NCBI GenBank assembly: GCA_014281115.1
Contig: JACONQ010000002.1
Coordinates: forward strand, 2,232,001-2,296,000
DNA length: 64,000 nucleotides
Reading direction: 5' to 3'
Origin: Laburnicola sp. R22_1
Taxonomy: Eukaryota; Ascomycota; Dothideomycetes; Pleosporales; Didymosphaeriaceae
Every line of letters starts with the position of its first letter. Position 1 is the stretch's first letter. This document shows, in pieces, positions 1-10,002 of this stretch. The position numbers were made by a program, and so were the translations under genes. The notes below the pieces were generated by a model that saw only the letters and a program-made list of their open reading frames with translations, was not told the origin of the DNA and searched no databases.

Positions 1-1128
1 GGGACTTCAGAAGTAAATATGCAAGGCAACCTGGACGAGCTCGCAATCGAACAGTCAATACAGCTGGCTCGCGAGTCACTCTTTGAGGAAGAGCTGTTCC
101 ATGAAATGTCCATGGAAAGTCGCCAGTTGCTCGCTTATGGAATTGAATTGCGGGACTCTGTCATTCATGTGACGGCACCTGGCTATAGCAGCCAATCTAA
201 GCGGCGTAAAATATTAATAGATTGTGTAGCACAGGATGACGACATTGTTCTTTCCAACCCAGGTGGCGCTCAAGATTGGCTTGCTCAGGCTATCGCGGAA
301 GCGTTGCGGCTTCTGCTCGTACACGAACATCGCGTGCGCTTGTATAAGCGCACTCAAATTCCACCTCCAATGACACACCACAAGCGAGAAGAATCTACCC
401 CACCCCTTTTGCGTACTCTACTTGGCATGTTCAGTCATCTTGAAGCAGTGGATTCGCTTCACGCTTATCTCGGTGCGGTCACTAATACCTTGAAGAGCGC
501 TGGCTTAGAGGCGACGTTGGAAGCCTCGCGAGAAGTATCTTGGGAGAAGCTGTCGGAAACAATCAAGAAAGCGCAGACGAAAGATCTCTCTGCCACCGAT
601 CAACTCTTAACAACTTTCATCCGTCCGTTCGAGGGGAAGGCCTCATTATCACTTCCGTCGTCGAGTGGAGGTTCACCAGACAACGTTATCATAAGCACCA
701 GAACATACATTGGGCCGCCCCATTTCGGCACCGAACACAGAATATCTCTACCACCTTCGTCTGTCAAGCTACTGAACCTGGAACATGATCAACAACGCCA
801 GCTGAAGTTTTCGTCTGCCGAAGAGGTCAAATCATACCTTGACTGGATAGTCTCATTAGACATCTCACAGACCTTGCTCTTCAATGAATTTTCCGGACGG
901 TCGATTATCAAAACTTCGGATCCGCGCATTTCCATCGTTTCGAAAGGGAGTAGCAAAGGCCTCGTGAAGGAGGACGATGTCCAGATCGTGTTGGAGAAGG
1001 CAAGGCTGAAGGCGACTGCGACGGCCCATGATACATTAGCTACGGGTGTAACTGTAGAATCGTTCAACTGGAATGGTGCTTCGGGACGACCAGCTTTAAG
1101 AGAAAAAGTCAAGAGCTGGATAGGGTAG
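1..1128 (+). CDS. med17: Mediator complex subunit 17 (Srb4), C-terminal part
   Basis: The reading frame is open from the first base of the window, so this is the 3' part of a gene that begins upstream; 369 residues follow the first Met at position 19. The visible part has the fungal Med17 hallmark of an 'ARESLFEEELFHEM' segment followed by 'ESRQLLAYGIELRDSVI', then a region ending in the acidic/basic C-terminus 'REKVKSWIG'. Med17 is a head-module scaffold of Mediator and connects transcription activators to RNA polymerase II in the nucleus (family knowledge). No intron is needed in the visible part. The stop is TAG at 1126-1128. The identification rests on recalled family resemblance only. 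Confidence 0.8.
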   Translation, partial: GTSEVNMQGNLDELAIEQSIQLARESLFEEELFHEMSMESRQLLAYGIELRDSVIHVTAPGYSSQSKRRKILIDCVAQDDDIVLSNPGGAQDWLAQAIAEALRLLLVHEHRVRLYKRTQIPPPMTHHKREESTPPLLRTLLGMFSHLEAVDSLHAYLGAVTNTLKSAGLEATLEASREVSWEKLSETIKKAQTKDLSATDQLLTTFIRPFEGKASLSLPSSSGGSPDNVIISTRTYIGPPHFGTEHRISLPPSSVKLLNLEHDQQRQLKFSSAEEVKSYLDWIVSLDISQTLLFNEFSGRSIIKTSDPRISIVSKGSSKGLVKEDDVQIVLEKARLKATATAHDTLATGVTVESFNWNGASGRPALREKVKSWIG

Positions 1129-1527
1129 TCGCATTTCGGGGAACCCTTGACAACTTCGCTCGAAATGCGTATGTATAGGAGAGTTGTGAGCTCCGTCGCC
1201 TTGCTGCTTGGCAACTGACCGATGATGTATGAACGGGTTGTTCCTGCGCGGGGCTAAGGCGGGAGGTCGAGGTCTTAACCCATTTGGGATAGCTCTCCCC
1301 AGTTTCGGAGGGCTCTAATTCGAAAAAAATTACGATGAACCTAACCTTGTCCTTGTCAATTCCGATATAACGATCATTATGACGCGAAGACATCCAGAGC
1401 GGAGCAGTTGGAAGGGATGGTTCCGGACTGTTACACAATCCTAGTGGCTTGTAGTACGGAAGATATATTCAGGGTCGAAGTTAACGTCAAATGTTCAATC
1501 CTTTCCACCTCTCTTGTGCGATTCAAG

Positions 1528-3048
1528 ATGATTTCGCTGTCATTACTAACAGTGGGTTTTCTGCTCCCTGCGCTCTCCTGTGCCCAAATTCAGGATCCGG
1601 GAGTGTATGGGCCTCCACTTGAGATTGTGCACTTGAATAACGACCAATGACCTACGGGCAAGCGCTCCCCCCCCACCAATCTGCTAGAGACGTGCATTTT
1701 TGTTGACATTAAGGCAGGTATAACGGTATCCAAAGATGGGCGCAAGTTCTCGAACTAACCGCCTGGACTTGATGCAAATAACACAAACGACGGTAACAAC
1801 AGAAAATACACTGTGGCAGAGCTCATCGACGGCAACTCCGAGAGACCGTATCCGAATGCTGAGATTAACAATCCACCCGGCGGCGCTATCAACTATTCTA
1901 CATATCCTGCTTGTAGGCCCCATTTCGTCCAACCTCTCCCCCTTCTCCTAGAACCCTCACTCCAACGTATCAATCTAACACAACCCCAGCCGGCGCCAAT
2001 TATTACAATTACCTCATCGGCGTGCAATCCGTCGTTCTGGATCCCCTCAACCACCTTTGGATCCTCGACACCGGTCGCGCCCTGACCCCCAATTCCACCC
2101 TTGTGCCCGCCTCCCCCGGCGGCCCCAAACTCGTCGCCGTCTCCCTCTCAACCAACGAGGTCATGCAGACCATCGTGTTCCCACCCACCGTCGCCTTCGC
2201 AGACGCATACCTCAACGACGTCCGCTTCGACCTGCGCGCCTCCCTCACCGCGTCCGGAAAAGGAGTCGCATACATCACCGACTCCAGCATCGAAGGACGA
2301 AACGGCATCATCATCATAGACCTGGGCACAGGCGAGAGCTGGCGACACTTAAACGGCGCGCCAGAAGTTCGACCCGAACGCGGCTTCGTAGCCAGCATCT
2401 GGGGAAATCCCATGTATTACATGCCTGGACCGGGGCAGCCGCTCACGTACACGCCCATCGGCCCCGATGGCATTGCGCTGGGCGCCGACGGCGCGGATTT
2501 GTACTGGACGGCTGTGGGGACTCGCACGCTGTACAGCGTGTCTACGGAGCGGCTTCTCGATCGCAGCATGCAGTCTGAATTACTCGCGCGGAATGCGATT
2601 CGCAACCGTGGCGAAAAGGGCGTAAGCGATGGGATGGAAACGGATTCGAGTGGGTTTATTTACGTGGGGAATATGGAGCTGAATGGGATTAGTTTGTTTA
2701 GTCCGGGGAATGGGAGTAGGGTGGGTTTTGTGAGGGATTCGAGGATTAATTGGGTGGATACTAGTGAGTTTCCCCCTATTTTTTCTCTTTCTTGGGGTTG
2801 TTGGTGCTGGTGAGGGAGGGGAGTGTGCTAATTGGGGGACAGTGGCTACGGGGATGGATGGGTATCTTTATTTTACGGTTAATCAGTTGACGTTTTCGGA
2901 GGCGTGGTTTCCGGGGACGGAGAGGAGGGTTAGGCCGTTTGTGTTGTTCAGGGTGAAGTTGCCGGGGGATGGGAAGAGGGTTTTTCTGCAGTGGGGTGGT
3001 GGGAATGTATCGAAGAGGAGACATGGTGAACCTTTTGGGACACGGTAA
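1528..3048 (+). pseudogene. Major royal jelly protein / Yellow-like secreted protein, decaying gene
   Basis: Four exons can be rebuilt: 1528-1657, 1718-1912, 1990-2763 and 2843-3048. The first gives a signal peptide (MISLSLLTVGFLLPALSCA) and then 'DPGVYGPPLEIVHL', typical of fungal MRJP/Yellow beta-propellers. Later exons give 'VVLDPLNHLWILDTGRAL', 'GVAYITDSSIEGRNGIIIID', 'GVSDGMETDSSGFIYVGNME' and 'WFPGTERRVRPFVLFRVKLPG', all in family order. Two stops interrupt the frame: TGA at 1648-1650, where the family has Trp, and TAA at 1756-1758, where Tyr is expected. Intron 1 would need a GC donor (1658-1659). The 3' two thirds is open and well preserved, so the loss looks recent. A sequencing error cannot be excluded, but two stops plus a weakened splice site make a pseudogene more likely. 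Members are usually secreted, and their function in fungi is poorly known. Confidence 0.7.
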
Positions 3049-4325
3049 GGTGGGGACGTATTAACAGCCGTAACGGAATTAGAGCAAATGGTTTTTATCA
3101 TGGGTTTAGCTACAGGTTTAATTCAAAAGTCAGGAGACTCATTGATGGCTGAATTACCCTAGGATACACCATATTATGTCCATAAATTTTCACCCAGGAC
3201 TGTATGGTACGTCTTGTTGCTCTTGTTATCGTGTCGTTGTTTGCAGATAGTGGCTGTTTGGAGGTGGTGTTTCTTCGGCTTGAAATTGTACCTAGACTTC
3301 AAACAGCTTCGACACAGACTCAGCAAGCATGTTGGACAGTGGGACAGCAATGCAGGGAGGTGACTCGTAATACTTGTTGACGCTGCGCACCTTTCTATAA
3401 GGTGTACAGCCTTGTGACGTTAAAAGTCGCCCTATAAGCTCTTATCCAAACATTGCTAAGACTTAAGAACTTCGTAATTCAAGAGATAATCTTGTAAATT
3501 AGAGATAATTTCCTATATAAATATATTTTGGCTTGAAATAGTGGCCGATAGATTTTACTTTATAAAAATATAATAGTGTAGGCAATTTTTTTATGTGTGA
3601 ATGATTTTGCGTTGAAGATCTATCTAACAGCGATCACCTTCTTAAAATACGTCTGACATCAATTACGCGCCAAAATCACGTCAACAACGTTTTCAGAAAC
3701 ACCTTTGGCACACGACATTGATGTCCTGCCACTGTAGCCTTCTCTTTCTTAGCCGGCGGATCTGGCGGCGATTCGCTCGTACCTGCGTGCGCCGGTTGTT
3801 AGGCGCACATCGCCTCGTGTTGCGTGTCTGAGGAGGCTTCGCAGCCCGTGGTGAGGGCGAGGTCTTGAGCAGTGGCTTTCTCGTCATTGGTCAGTACCTA
3901 GGTATTGCTGATGGAGCCACAACCATCCCGTCGCCACTCGGTTCAGTGATGGGTAAACTCTACCATAAATAACCTCGGACGTGATAGTTAGTAGTCTGTT
4001 GAGAATCCGGGATTCCGTTTCAGTATGTTTAGAGCGGGCTCGTCGCCATCGCCATCTTCCTCTCCGGTATCCCGCAGGCGCAGCCACGACGGAGAGATCG
4101 CCTTGCCCAACCATTCGCCCATCACCGTCGCGAATTGTGGCATGGGCGGGTCGCACAGGCCTTGAGTGGTTGGTAGGTCACCAAAAGCCGATTTCTACTC
4201 CCGACGTGACGATATGTTATATTGTTTCACGCGAAACCAATTTGCTACTATTTAGGGTTAAGCATTTTCTTTATTCATATTATATAGTAGTGTCCTCATT
4301 GAATCTATCACATTCAGAAAAGAGT
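3049..4325. other. Intergenic, no supported gene
   Basis: This stretch between the MRJP pseudogene and the P450 remnant holds only short, unconserved ORFs. The part at about 3400-3680 is AT-rich with many TpA steps, which would fit an old decayed repeat. The part at about 3700-4200 is GC-richer, and I recognise nothing in it. Confidence 0.5.
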
Positions 4326-5381
4326 ATGAACTCTGATATGGACTCGCTATCATTTGACCTCAGCTCATTGAGCTTGCTCGCAAACGTAACTGAGTTGTGG
4401 GCCCTGCCATACATTTTTATCCTTTCTTTTTTGCTCTTGGTTTTGAAGTCGTTTTTTTCAACAAAAGTTATACAGGGTGCCCCGTTCCTAGCCCTAAAGG
4501 ATTCAATGGCCTCCCCAAAGACTTCAACAATTACATTTCGAATGGGTACAAACAGGTAAGCTTTCCAGTTGATCATTAGTTCAATTGTGCCAAGGTACCT
4601 CAGTTCAGAAACTCAATGTTTAGCGTCCCCACTGGTTCGGGCCCGCTGGTCATTCTTCCTCAGAAATTTATGGATGAAGTAAAGTCACTCCCAGAATCAG
4701 TGGCAAGTTTTCGGAAAAGCTTCGAGTTTGTAAGTAGTTGTTAACTGAGAATGGAGAGGTCTTTGTCGATTTCACATATGCATGGCTAATCAGAAGCTCT
4801 AATAGCTTGATTCATTTCTTAAAGAATCGCAAAGACTGAACCCACTAGGACTAAGTAAGGACAATTTTTACAACTTCTAGAAGCTGTTGATGCTGACAAT
4901 TCACTAGTTGGTCTCATGCACTCAGCAGAATCAGACCTACACCTTTCGAATGGATCGATGCTACCTAAGGGTACACAGTTTGCGTTCGGCATGAAGGATA
5001 TGAAATATGACGATGCAGTCTTTGAAAAAGCTTCCACTTTTGATGGCTTTCGGTTTGAATCCATGCAATCCAAAGACAAGTCTACGCAACGATGGCAGTT
5101 TGTTGCTACCAAGTAAGCTTTCTATTCTTATTTTCCGGGAGAGCAGTCAGAATAGCTAAACTTTCTCTAGTAATTCAAGCTACAGCTTCGGTCATGGTCG
5201 ACATGCATGTCCTGGCAGGTTCTTCACGGCGCTAGAGCTGAAGCGCATTCTTGCTAATTTCATTCGACGTTACGATTTCAAGATGGTGGGTGATAGGATT
5301 GAACACCGGACTGGGGTACGCGGCTTTATGCTTGTTCCAGACCCAGAGCAGTCAATTTCAATTAAAAAAAGAGCGGTCTGA
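4326..5381 (+). pseudogene. Cytochrome P450 remnant with internal deletion and frameshift
   Basis: Segments of a fungal P450 occur in the right order. There is an N-terminal membrane anchor (4326 onward, 'LWALPYIFILSFLLLVLKSF') and a frameshift near a T7 run at about 4449-4490. Then come 'GLPKDFNNYISNGYKQ' to 4555, 'FRNSMFSVPTGSGPLVILP' at 4604-4729, a K-helix 'FLKESQRLNP' with the ExxR pair at 4806-4854, a segment with 'LSNGSMLPKGTQF' at 4908-5112, and the heme loop 'FGHGRHACPGRFF' at 5171-5381. The introns between pieces are intact (for example 4855-4907 with a CTGAC branch point). Roughly 250-300 residues, including the oxygen-binding I-helix, are missing between 4729 and 4806. The product could not be a working monooxygenase. 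The family within the P450s is not assignable by eye. Confidence 0.75.
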
Positions 5382-5805
5382 TTTGAGAGTCGAGCTCTAG
5401 CAAGAAGGGTCTGAATATTTCCAAACTGTATTGTGTCGTGGCATGAGGCACGTGTCGATGACTCAATCCGATTAGTGTATGCAAGTATAGTATTGTATAC
5501 GAACCCATGGTCTCGACTATGTTATGTGGCCTCATAAAAAAGGCGCCTTGCTGAGTAGTAATCACGTGAAGGAAAGTTGCGGCCAAGTAATTCAGGGCCA
5601 AGGGCAATGGCATTGGCTAATAAGAAGGACCTGCGACACCACGAAGGACTCACCGACGGGGAGTTGTGAGCGGCCCATCACGTGACGCTGCATCCAACCG
5701 AGACCCGCTCTGGAGTCTCTAGCGCCCTTCACTCTAAAACCTTGCTCCAAATATACTGCGTGTTGCGCGATACGGAGCAGCCAGGCCGCCCCCATCCCGA
5801 CCACA
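5382..5805. other. Intergenic, upstream region of the FAR1-type gene
   Basis: About 420 bp between the P450 remnant and the next start codon. Only short antisense ORFs are present and none is recognisable. Presumed promoter and 5' UTR of the downstream gene; no clear TATA box seen. Confidence 0.45.
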
Positions 5806-7245
5806 ATGACGCCCGCTCTCCATTCTCACAGCATCTCCGACGACGCCTACACCTCTCTTCCCCACGATCTCACCCCAACATCCTCGTACCCGCCCTTCTC
5901 AACGTCCCTGCACCATGGCGACACTATCAACGACCACAACGCCTCCGCCTTTGGCGGATCGTCGCCGTCTGAACACCACGCTCTCCCCTTGCAGCACACA
6001 CCCCTAGAACACAACAGCCTGCACTTAGACCCGAATCTCTCGCCCGAAGAGAGCCGCCAATTCCCATCCTCGTCCGAGAACACGGCGCACCATGACTTTG
6101 GCGACGCACCCACGCCCTCCTCCAACCCCAAAAACTCAAACGCAACCACACACAACGCACCGCCTATCATGCCCAACGCCGCCCCCTCAGACCACTTCGA
6201 CATGCTCCCCCCACCGCCCTCGACCCACCCGACGTGGAACTCTCTCCACGCCTTCGCGCAATCGCACGCCTCAACGCACGGCTACGCCCTCTCCATCAAC
6301 ACGACGGCCAAAAACCGATCGCGCATAAAACTCGCCTGCGTATGCTACGGCGCGCCCAAAAACACGCACAAGCTCACGCCCGAGACGCGCGTGCGCAAGA
6401 ACAGGGTGAGCTACAAGACGGGCTGCAAGATGTGGGTGGAGGGGAAGAAGATGGACGATGGCAGCTGGGTGCTGAGGGTGGGCGAGGGCATGCATAATCA
6501 CAAGGGGCGGCCGAGTGAGGGGTGGGCGGTGCAGCGGAAGAGGACGTGGGGCGTGCAGGGGGGGAGGGTGGGTGTCGGCGGGGTTACGGCTATGGAGGAG
6601 TTGGAGCAGGCTTCTTCGTTTGTTCAGGACGATGGTGCGCAGCCTGTGGAGCGGAATAGGAAGACGAGTCTTAGTCTTGAGAGCGGGGGCTTCGTCTGGA
6701 AAATCGTGGAGCAGGAGATGCTGCGCAAGGGGGTTGCGGGCCAGGGAAGAGACCGCGGCGTAGGTCGCACGGTCAAGATTCTTGAGGACAAGTTACCTGG
6801 TATACACATCTTTAAGCGCGATGTGTATAATATCCGGGCGCAGATCAGGCGTGCGCGAAAAGCAGCAGGGCAACGACTAGGTGAAGGCTTGACCGACAGC
6901 GACATGGACGACGATGCCGACGAAGACAGACAATCCAATCAGGATCGCAGCCGGCATCAACATCAATCGAGGTCTCGCAATGATCGCGACGGCCCTACTT
7001 ATGCGCAGATTGATCCCTCGCTTATAGTGCAGTGCAATTCGGCGCTCGAGAACATGGACATGCCGACACAGGATACTGCGTCTGAGGTTGAGCTTCTGAG
7101 GGCGGAAGTTGCGCAGCTGAGGCAGGAGCTGAGGCAGGCGCGTGCACAGCGAACAAAGGAGGTGGAAGAGAAGAATCGCGAGAATCGGGATCTGAGGGTG
7201 CAGCTCGCTGTGGCGCTGTGTAATGAGGACGGAGTGTCGTCGTGA
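5806..7245 (+). CDS. FAR1-type zinc-finger DNA-binding protein, transposase-derived
   Basis: Single exon, 479 residues. Residues 1 to about 140 are low-complexity (Pro, Ser, His). At about 145-245 lies a FAR1/WRKY-GCM1-like zinc module: 'LHAFAQSHASTHGYALSI', 'RIKLACVCYG', 'SYKTGCKMW', 'LRVGEGMHNHKG', with a plausible C-C-H-H ligand set. A second conserved stretch, 'LPGIHIFKRDVYNIRAQIRR', resembles the linker that follows this domain in MULE transposases. The rest is acidic with a C-terminal coiled coil (about 430-475, heptad-like 'VELLRAEVAQLRQELRQ'). No DDE transposase domain follows, so this is probably a domesticated transposase N-terminus acting as a nuclear regulator (inference). The start gives the longest frame, and the Asn/Pro-rich head follows directly. 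Confidence 0.65.
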   Translation: MTPALHSHSISDDAYTSLPHDLTPTSSYPPFSTSLHHGDTINDHNASAFGGSSPSEHHALPLQHTPLEHNSLHLDPNLSPEESRQFPSSSENTAHHDFGDAPTPSSNPKNSNATTHNAPPIMPNAAPSDHFDMLPPPPSTHPTWNSLHAFAQSHASTHGYALSINTTAKNRSRIKLACVCYGAPKNTHKLTPETRVRKNRVSYKTGCKMWVEGKKMDDGSWVLRVGEGMHNHKGRPSEGWAVQRKRTWGVQGGRVGVGGVTAMEELEQASSFVQDDGAQPVERNRKTSLSLESGGFVWKIVEQEMLRKGVAGQGRDRGVGRTVKILEDKLPGIHIFKRDVYNIRAQIRRARKAAGQRLGEGLTDSDMDDDADEDRQSNQDRSRHQHQSRSRNDRDGPTYAQIDPSLIVQCNSALENMDMPTQDTASEVELLRAEVAQLRQELRQARAQRTKEVEEKNRENRDLRVQLAVALCNEDGVSS

Positions 7246-7457
7246 TGAGACACTTAGCCCTTGGGCACGACTGAAAATGTGGACATGGGAGTCATAGTAA
7301 TGAAGTAATACTTCGTGATAGATGTCTTATTCGTTGACCCGTTCAGGATCTTGTGCTCATACATTAAAGGACCTACATACGCAAAGGGAGATATCACTCT
7401 AAAGCCAAAAGAATACTCACTGCCCATCCTTGCCCATACCACGCTCCACTTCACTTC

Positions 7458-8943
7458 TCACTTCGGCGCCATCGCTGGGGGCGGCAAGTCTTTTATGCTG
7501 GGCATGTCGTACACCGTCGCTCTGGGCACGTCATTCCCAGCATCAACACCATCCGAGATGATAAGCGGTGGCTCGGGCCTGTCTTCTTCTGCAGCTCCTC
7601 CTCTGCTGGACGCGCCGGTATTCTTAGAGCCGAAGATGGAGTCAGCATCAGAGCCAAGGGAGGAGGCGCTGCTGCCGAGGGCGGAGTCTGCTTCTTCGGC
7701 TGCTTGACGCTCTTTTTCGAGGCGGACTTCGCGGCCACGCTTATGGCAGTACCAGAATACGAAGAGGAGCACTAGGTAGATGTTAGTGATACTGGTATCC
7801 CAAACGCGATTCACGAAGTATACACTGCGTGATCTAACAAGGGCTGCATGAGCGGGACGACTTACAGCATACAGCGAGACTCATAAGGACATTGGTGCCC
7901 GTCAGTAGCATAGGGAAGCGCAGCTTGAGGAAATTCAAGATGCTCTTCAACATGGTTGCTACAGCGCCCTGAGCCGACAACAGGCTCTTCAAATTCGGAA
8001 TCCTGGCCTTGGCCTGCTTTTTCGCGGCCCCCTTGAATCCCGCTTTCATCCTCTGCTTCACATCGAAACCCTGCTCCGCATCGAAGCCCGGCTTCTCCGC
8101 CTGTGCCGCCATCAGCTCGGGCCCCAGCGCCGCTGTCATCTTCGCCGGCAAGCTCTTCACCATGTTCTGCAGGAAGGGCGGCAGATTCCCATACATCTTC
8201 TTAAGCGTGGCGTCATACTCGGTGAAGAGCTTCTCGAGATCGTTGTACGCAGTGGGCACGCCGTTGACGATGTCTTTGAGCACGAGGGTGAATTTATTAA
8301 AGAGTTCTTCGGATTCTGCGCTGAAGGAGAAGACGCGGTTATTTACGGCGGAAAGGTTGAGTTGGTCGAGGACGAGCGTGAGGTCTTTTTGCTCCTGTTC
8401 GGCCTCCTTTTGCGCGTCAGTTTTTGAGGATTCGGCGGCGAGATGGAGGGCGTCGGCAGCTTGTTGTTTGTCTTTGGTGGTTATGGCGGTAGCCTTCTTG
8501 TCTGCACCTTTGGCGTCTTTGTCTTTCTTGTCGGTGGCTTTCTTGAAGCGCGCTTGTGCGGAAGAGAAATACGACGACATTACGCTCTTCTTCCTGCCCA
8601 GGCCCGCCTTGTTATTCGGCTCGACAGGAACTTCGGGCGGGCTGAGAGGGAGCGCGACTGTGTCTGCGCCGTCCAGATCCCTGTCTGCTTTCTGCTCGGC
8701 ATTCCCTGTGACTGCGACCGGTCGGGTGGGTAGCGGTGGCGGCGTGCCTTCAGGCTCCTGAGCAATAGCGGCCAAGCGCGCGAGGAACTTCTCGTCCTCT
8801 TCGTCGAGGACGGGCGATGAAGCGGGCTCTTCGCTGGGCGAACTGACCGTGGGAGCTGGCGGGGTCTCTGTAGTTGTCTGGGTAGAATCTGGCTGCTTTG
8901 ACTGTTTGCGCAGTTTCTTTACGTTGAAGTAGGAGAGCGACAT
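7458..8943 (-). CDS. Predicted membrane-anchored protein of unknown function
   Basis: Two exons, complement of 7866-8943 and 7458-7771; total 463 residues. The intron (7772-7865, 94 nt) has a GTAAGT donor, CTAAC branch point and TAG acceptor, and joining there restores the frame. The N-terminal half is disordered and rich in Pro, Ser, Lys and Glu. The middle (about residues 190-300) looks helical, with 'LTLVLDQLNLSAVNNRVFSF' and 'YNDLEKLFTEYDATLKKMYG'. Residues about 325-375 are hydrophobic and span the exon junction ('FPMLLTGTNVLMSLAV' to 'LLLFVFWYCHKRGREV'), giving a membrane segment with a basic flank. The tail is Ser/Asp-rich. It resembles conserved hypothetical proteins of Dothideomycetes; I assign no function. 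It converges with the FAR1-type gene. Confidence 0.7.
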
Positions 8944-10002
8944 GGGGCTTGCGCTTTGGGCGCTTCGGGCTCCCGTAGGTATGTTGCTGTGCTGGGGAGA
9001 TTGGTAGGATTTTCGTGGCGGTCGGGAAGACGAGATTTGAGAGCGTCAAGAGGTTAAGGGAGGGAGGATCAAGTTCGCTTTATGTCCTGCGCATGACGGT
9101 CGCACATAGTACGTTGGTTGTTGACGCCTGTCAATAGTAGGCGCCGGTCTTAGTTATAGTCGTAGTTACGTCATCTGACAGGGATAGTTGTGTGGCGCGC
9201 GCCTAATAAGCCACACATGTGGCAAGTCTTGACAACCACTCGTCCTACAACCCCTTAGCTCTCCCCAGACACGTTTAACGCCCCAATAGCAATCCCGATG
9301 CAGTCCGAAATTTATATTTATACCCTTTCCAATCGGGTCATACTGCGGGAGAGCACTTTTATGAACGCTAATACAAGAATCACCTCCTCTCACAGAACGC
9401 GACAAGACATAGGCAAAGAGATGGCGCTCACAGGCTTGAAGCATATGCTATGCTGTGAAAAGCGTAAGAGATACCCATGGTGTGATGAGTTAGTTCCCAC
9501 TCTCCCTCTATTGGGATAAAGTACAATCCCTACGAAGGGGCAACCCCTCTGCGAGCAAACAACCATCACCATTCCACGCAATAGCAAATGACCGGTCGAT
9601 GCATCGTCTTACAGCAGGTTCATCTTTAATATCTGCATCCGCCCGACTCTGCACCCCATCACCTATCCATTGCTTTGGCTTATTACTACCATCAGTACTC
9701 AGATATGAGTTCAGTTCGGAGCCTCGAGTCCACCTATGAGGTTTACGAAGAGCTTTTTTTCATAGCCATCATGTATCCTATAGCAACTCACTGCACTTTC
9801 TTTCACCCGTATCGCGCTTTCAAAAGTAGTCGGGTTGCTTCACTCACCTCTCAGACTATTACTTACCGTGACCACAGCAACGGAGGATGTGAAAGGTCAC
9901 AGCCCTACATAAACCTGTAAATCTCTTGGCTTTCCCTATTTTCTGCTCTACTCAGAACACATGACGCCCAAATTCAACTTCCAGCAGTTTGAACTTTGAA
10001 GC
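8944..10002. other. Divergent intergenic region
   Basis: About 1 kb between two divergently transcribed genes (start codons at 8943 on minus and 10003 on plus). No conserved ORF, repeat or RNA gene was recognised. It presumably contains both promoters. Confidence 0.5.

Noticed and set aside
3981..4325. Upstream extension of the P450 remnant frame
   Set aside because: The open frame upstream of ATG 4326 is not P450-like; the membrane anchor starts cleanly at 4326.
9166..9587. Short ORFs on both strands between the divergent genes
   Set aside because: Overlapping, short and unlike any known protein; treated as intergenic.
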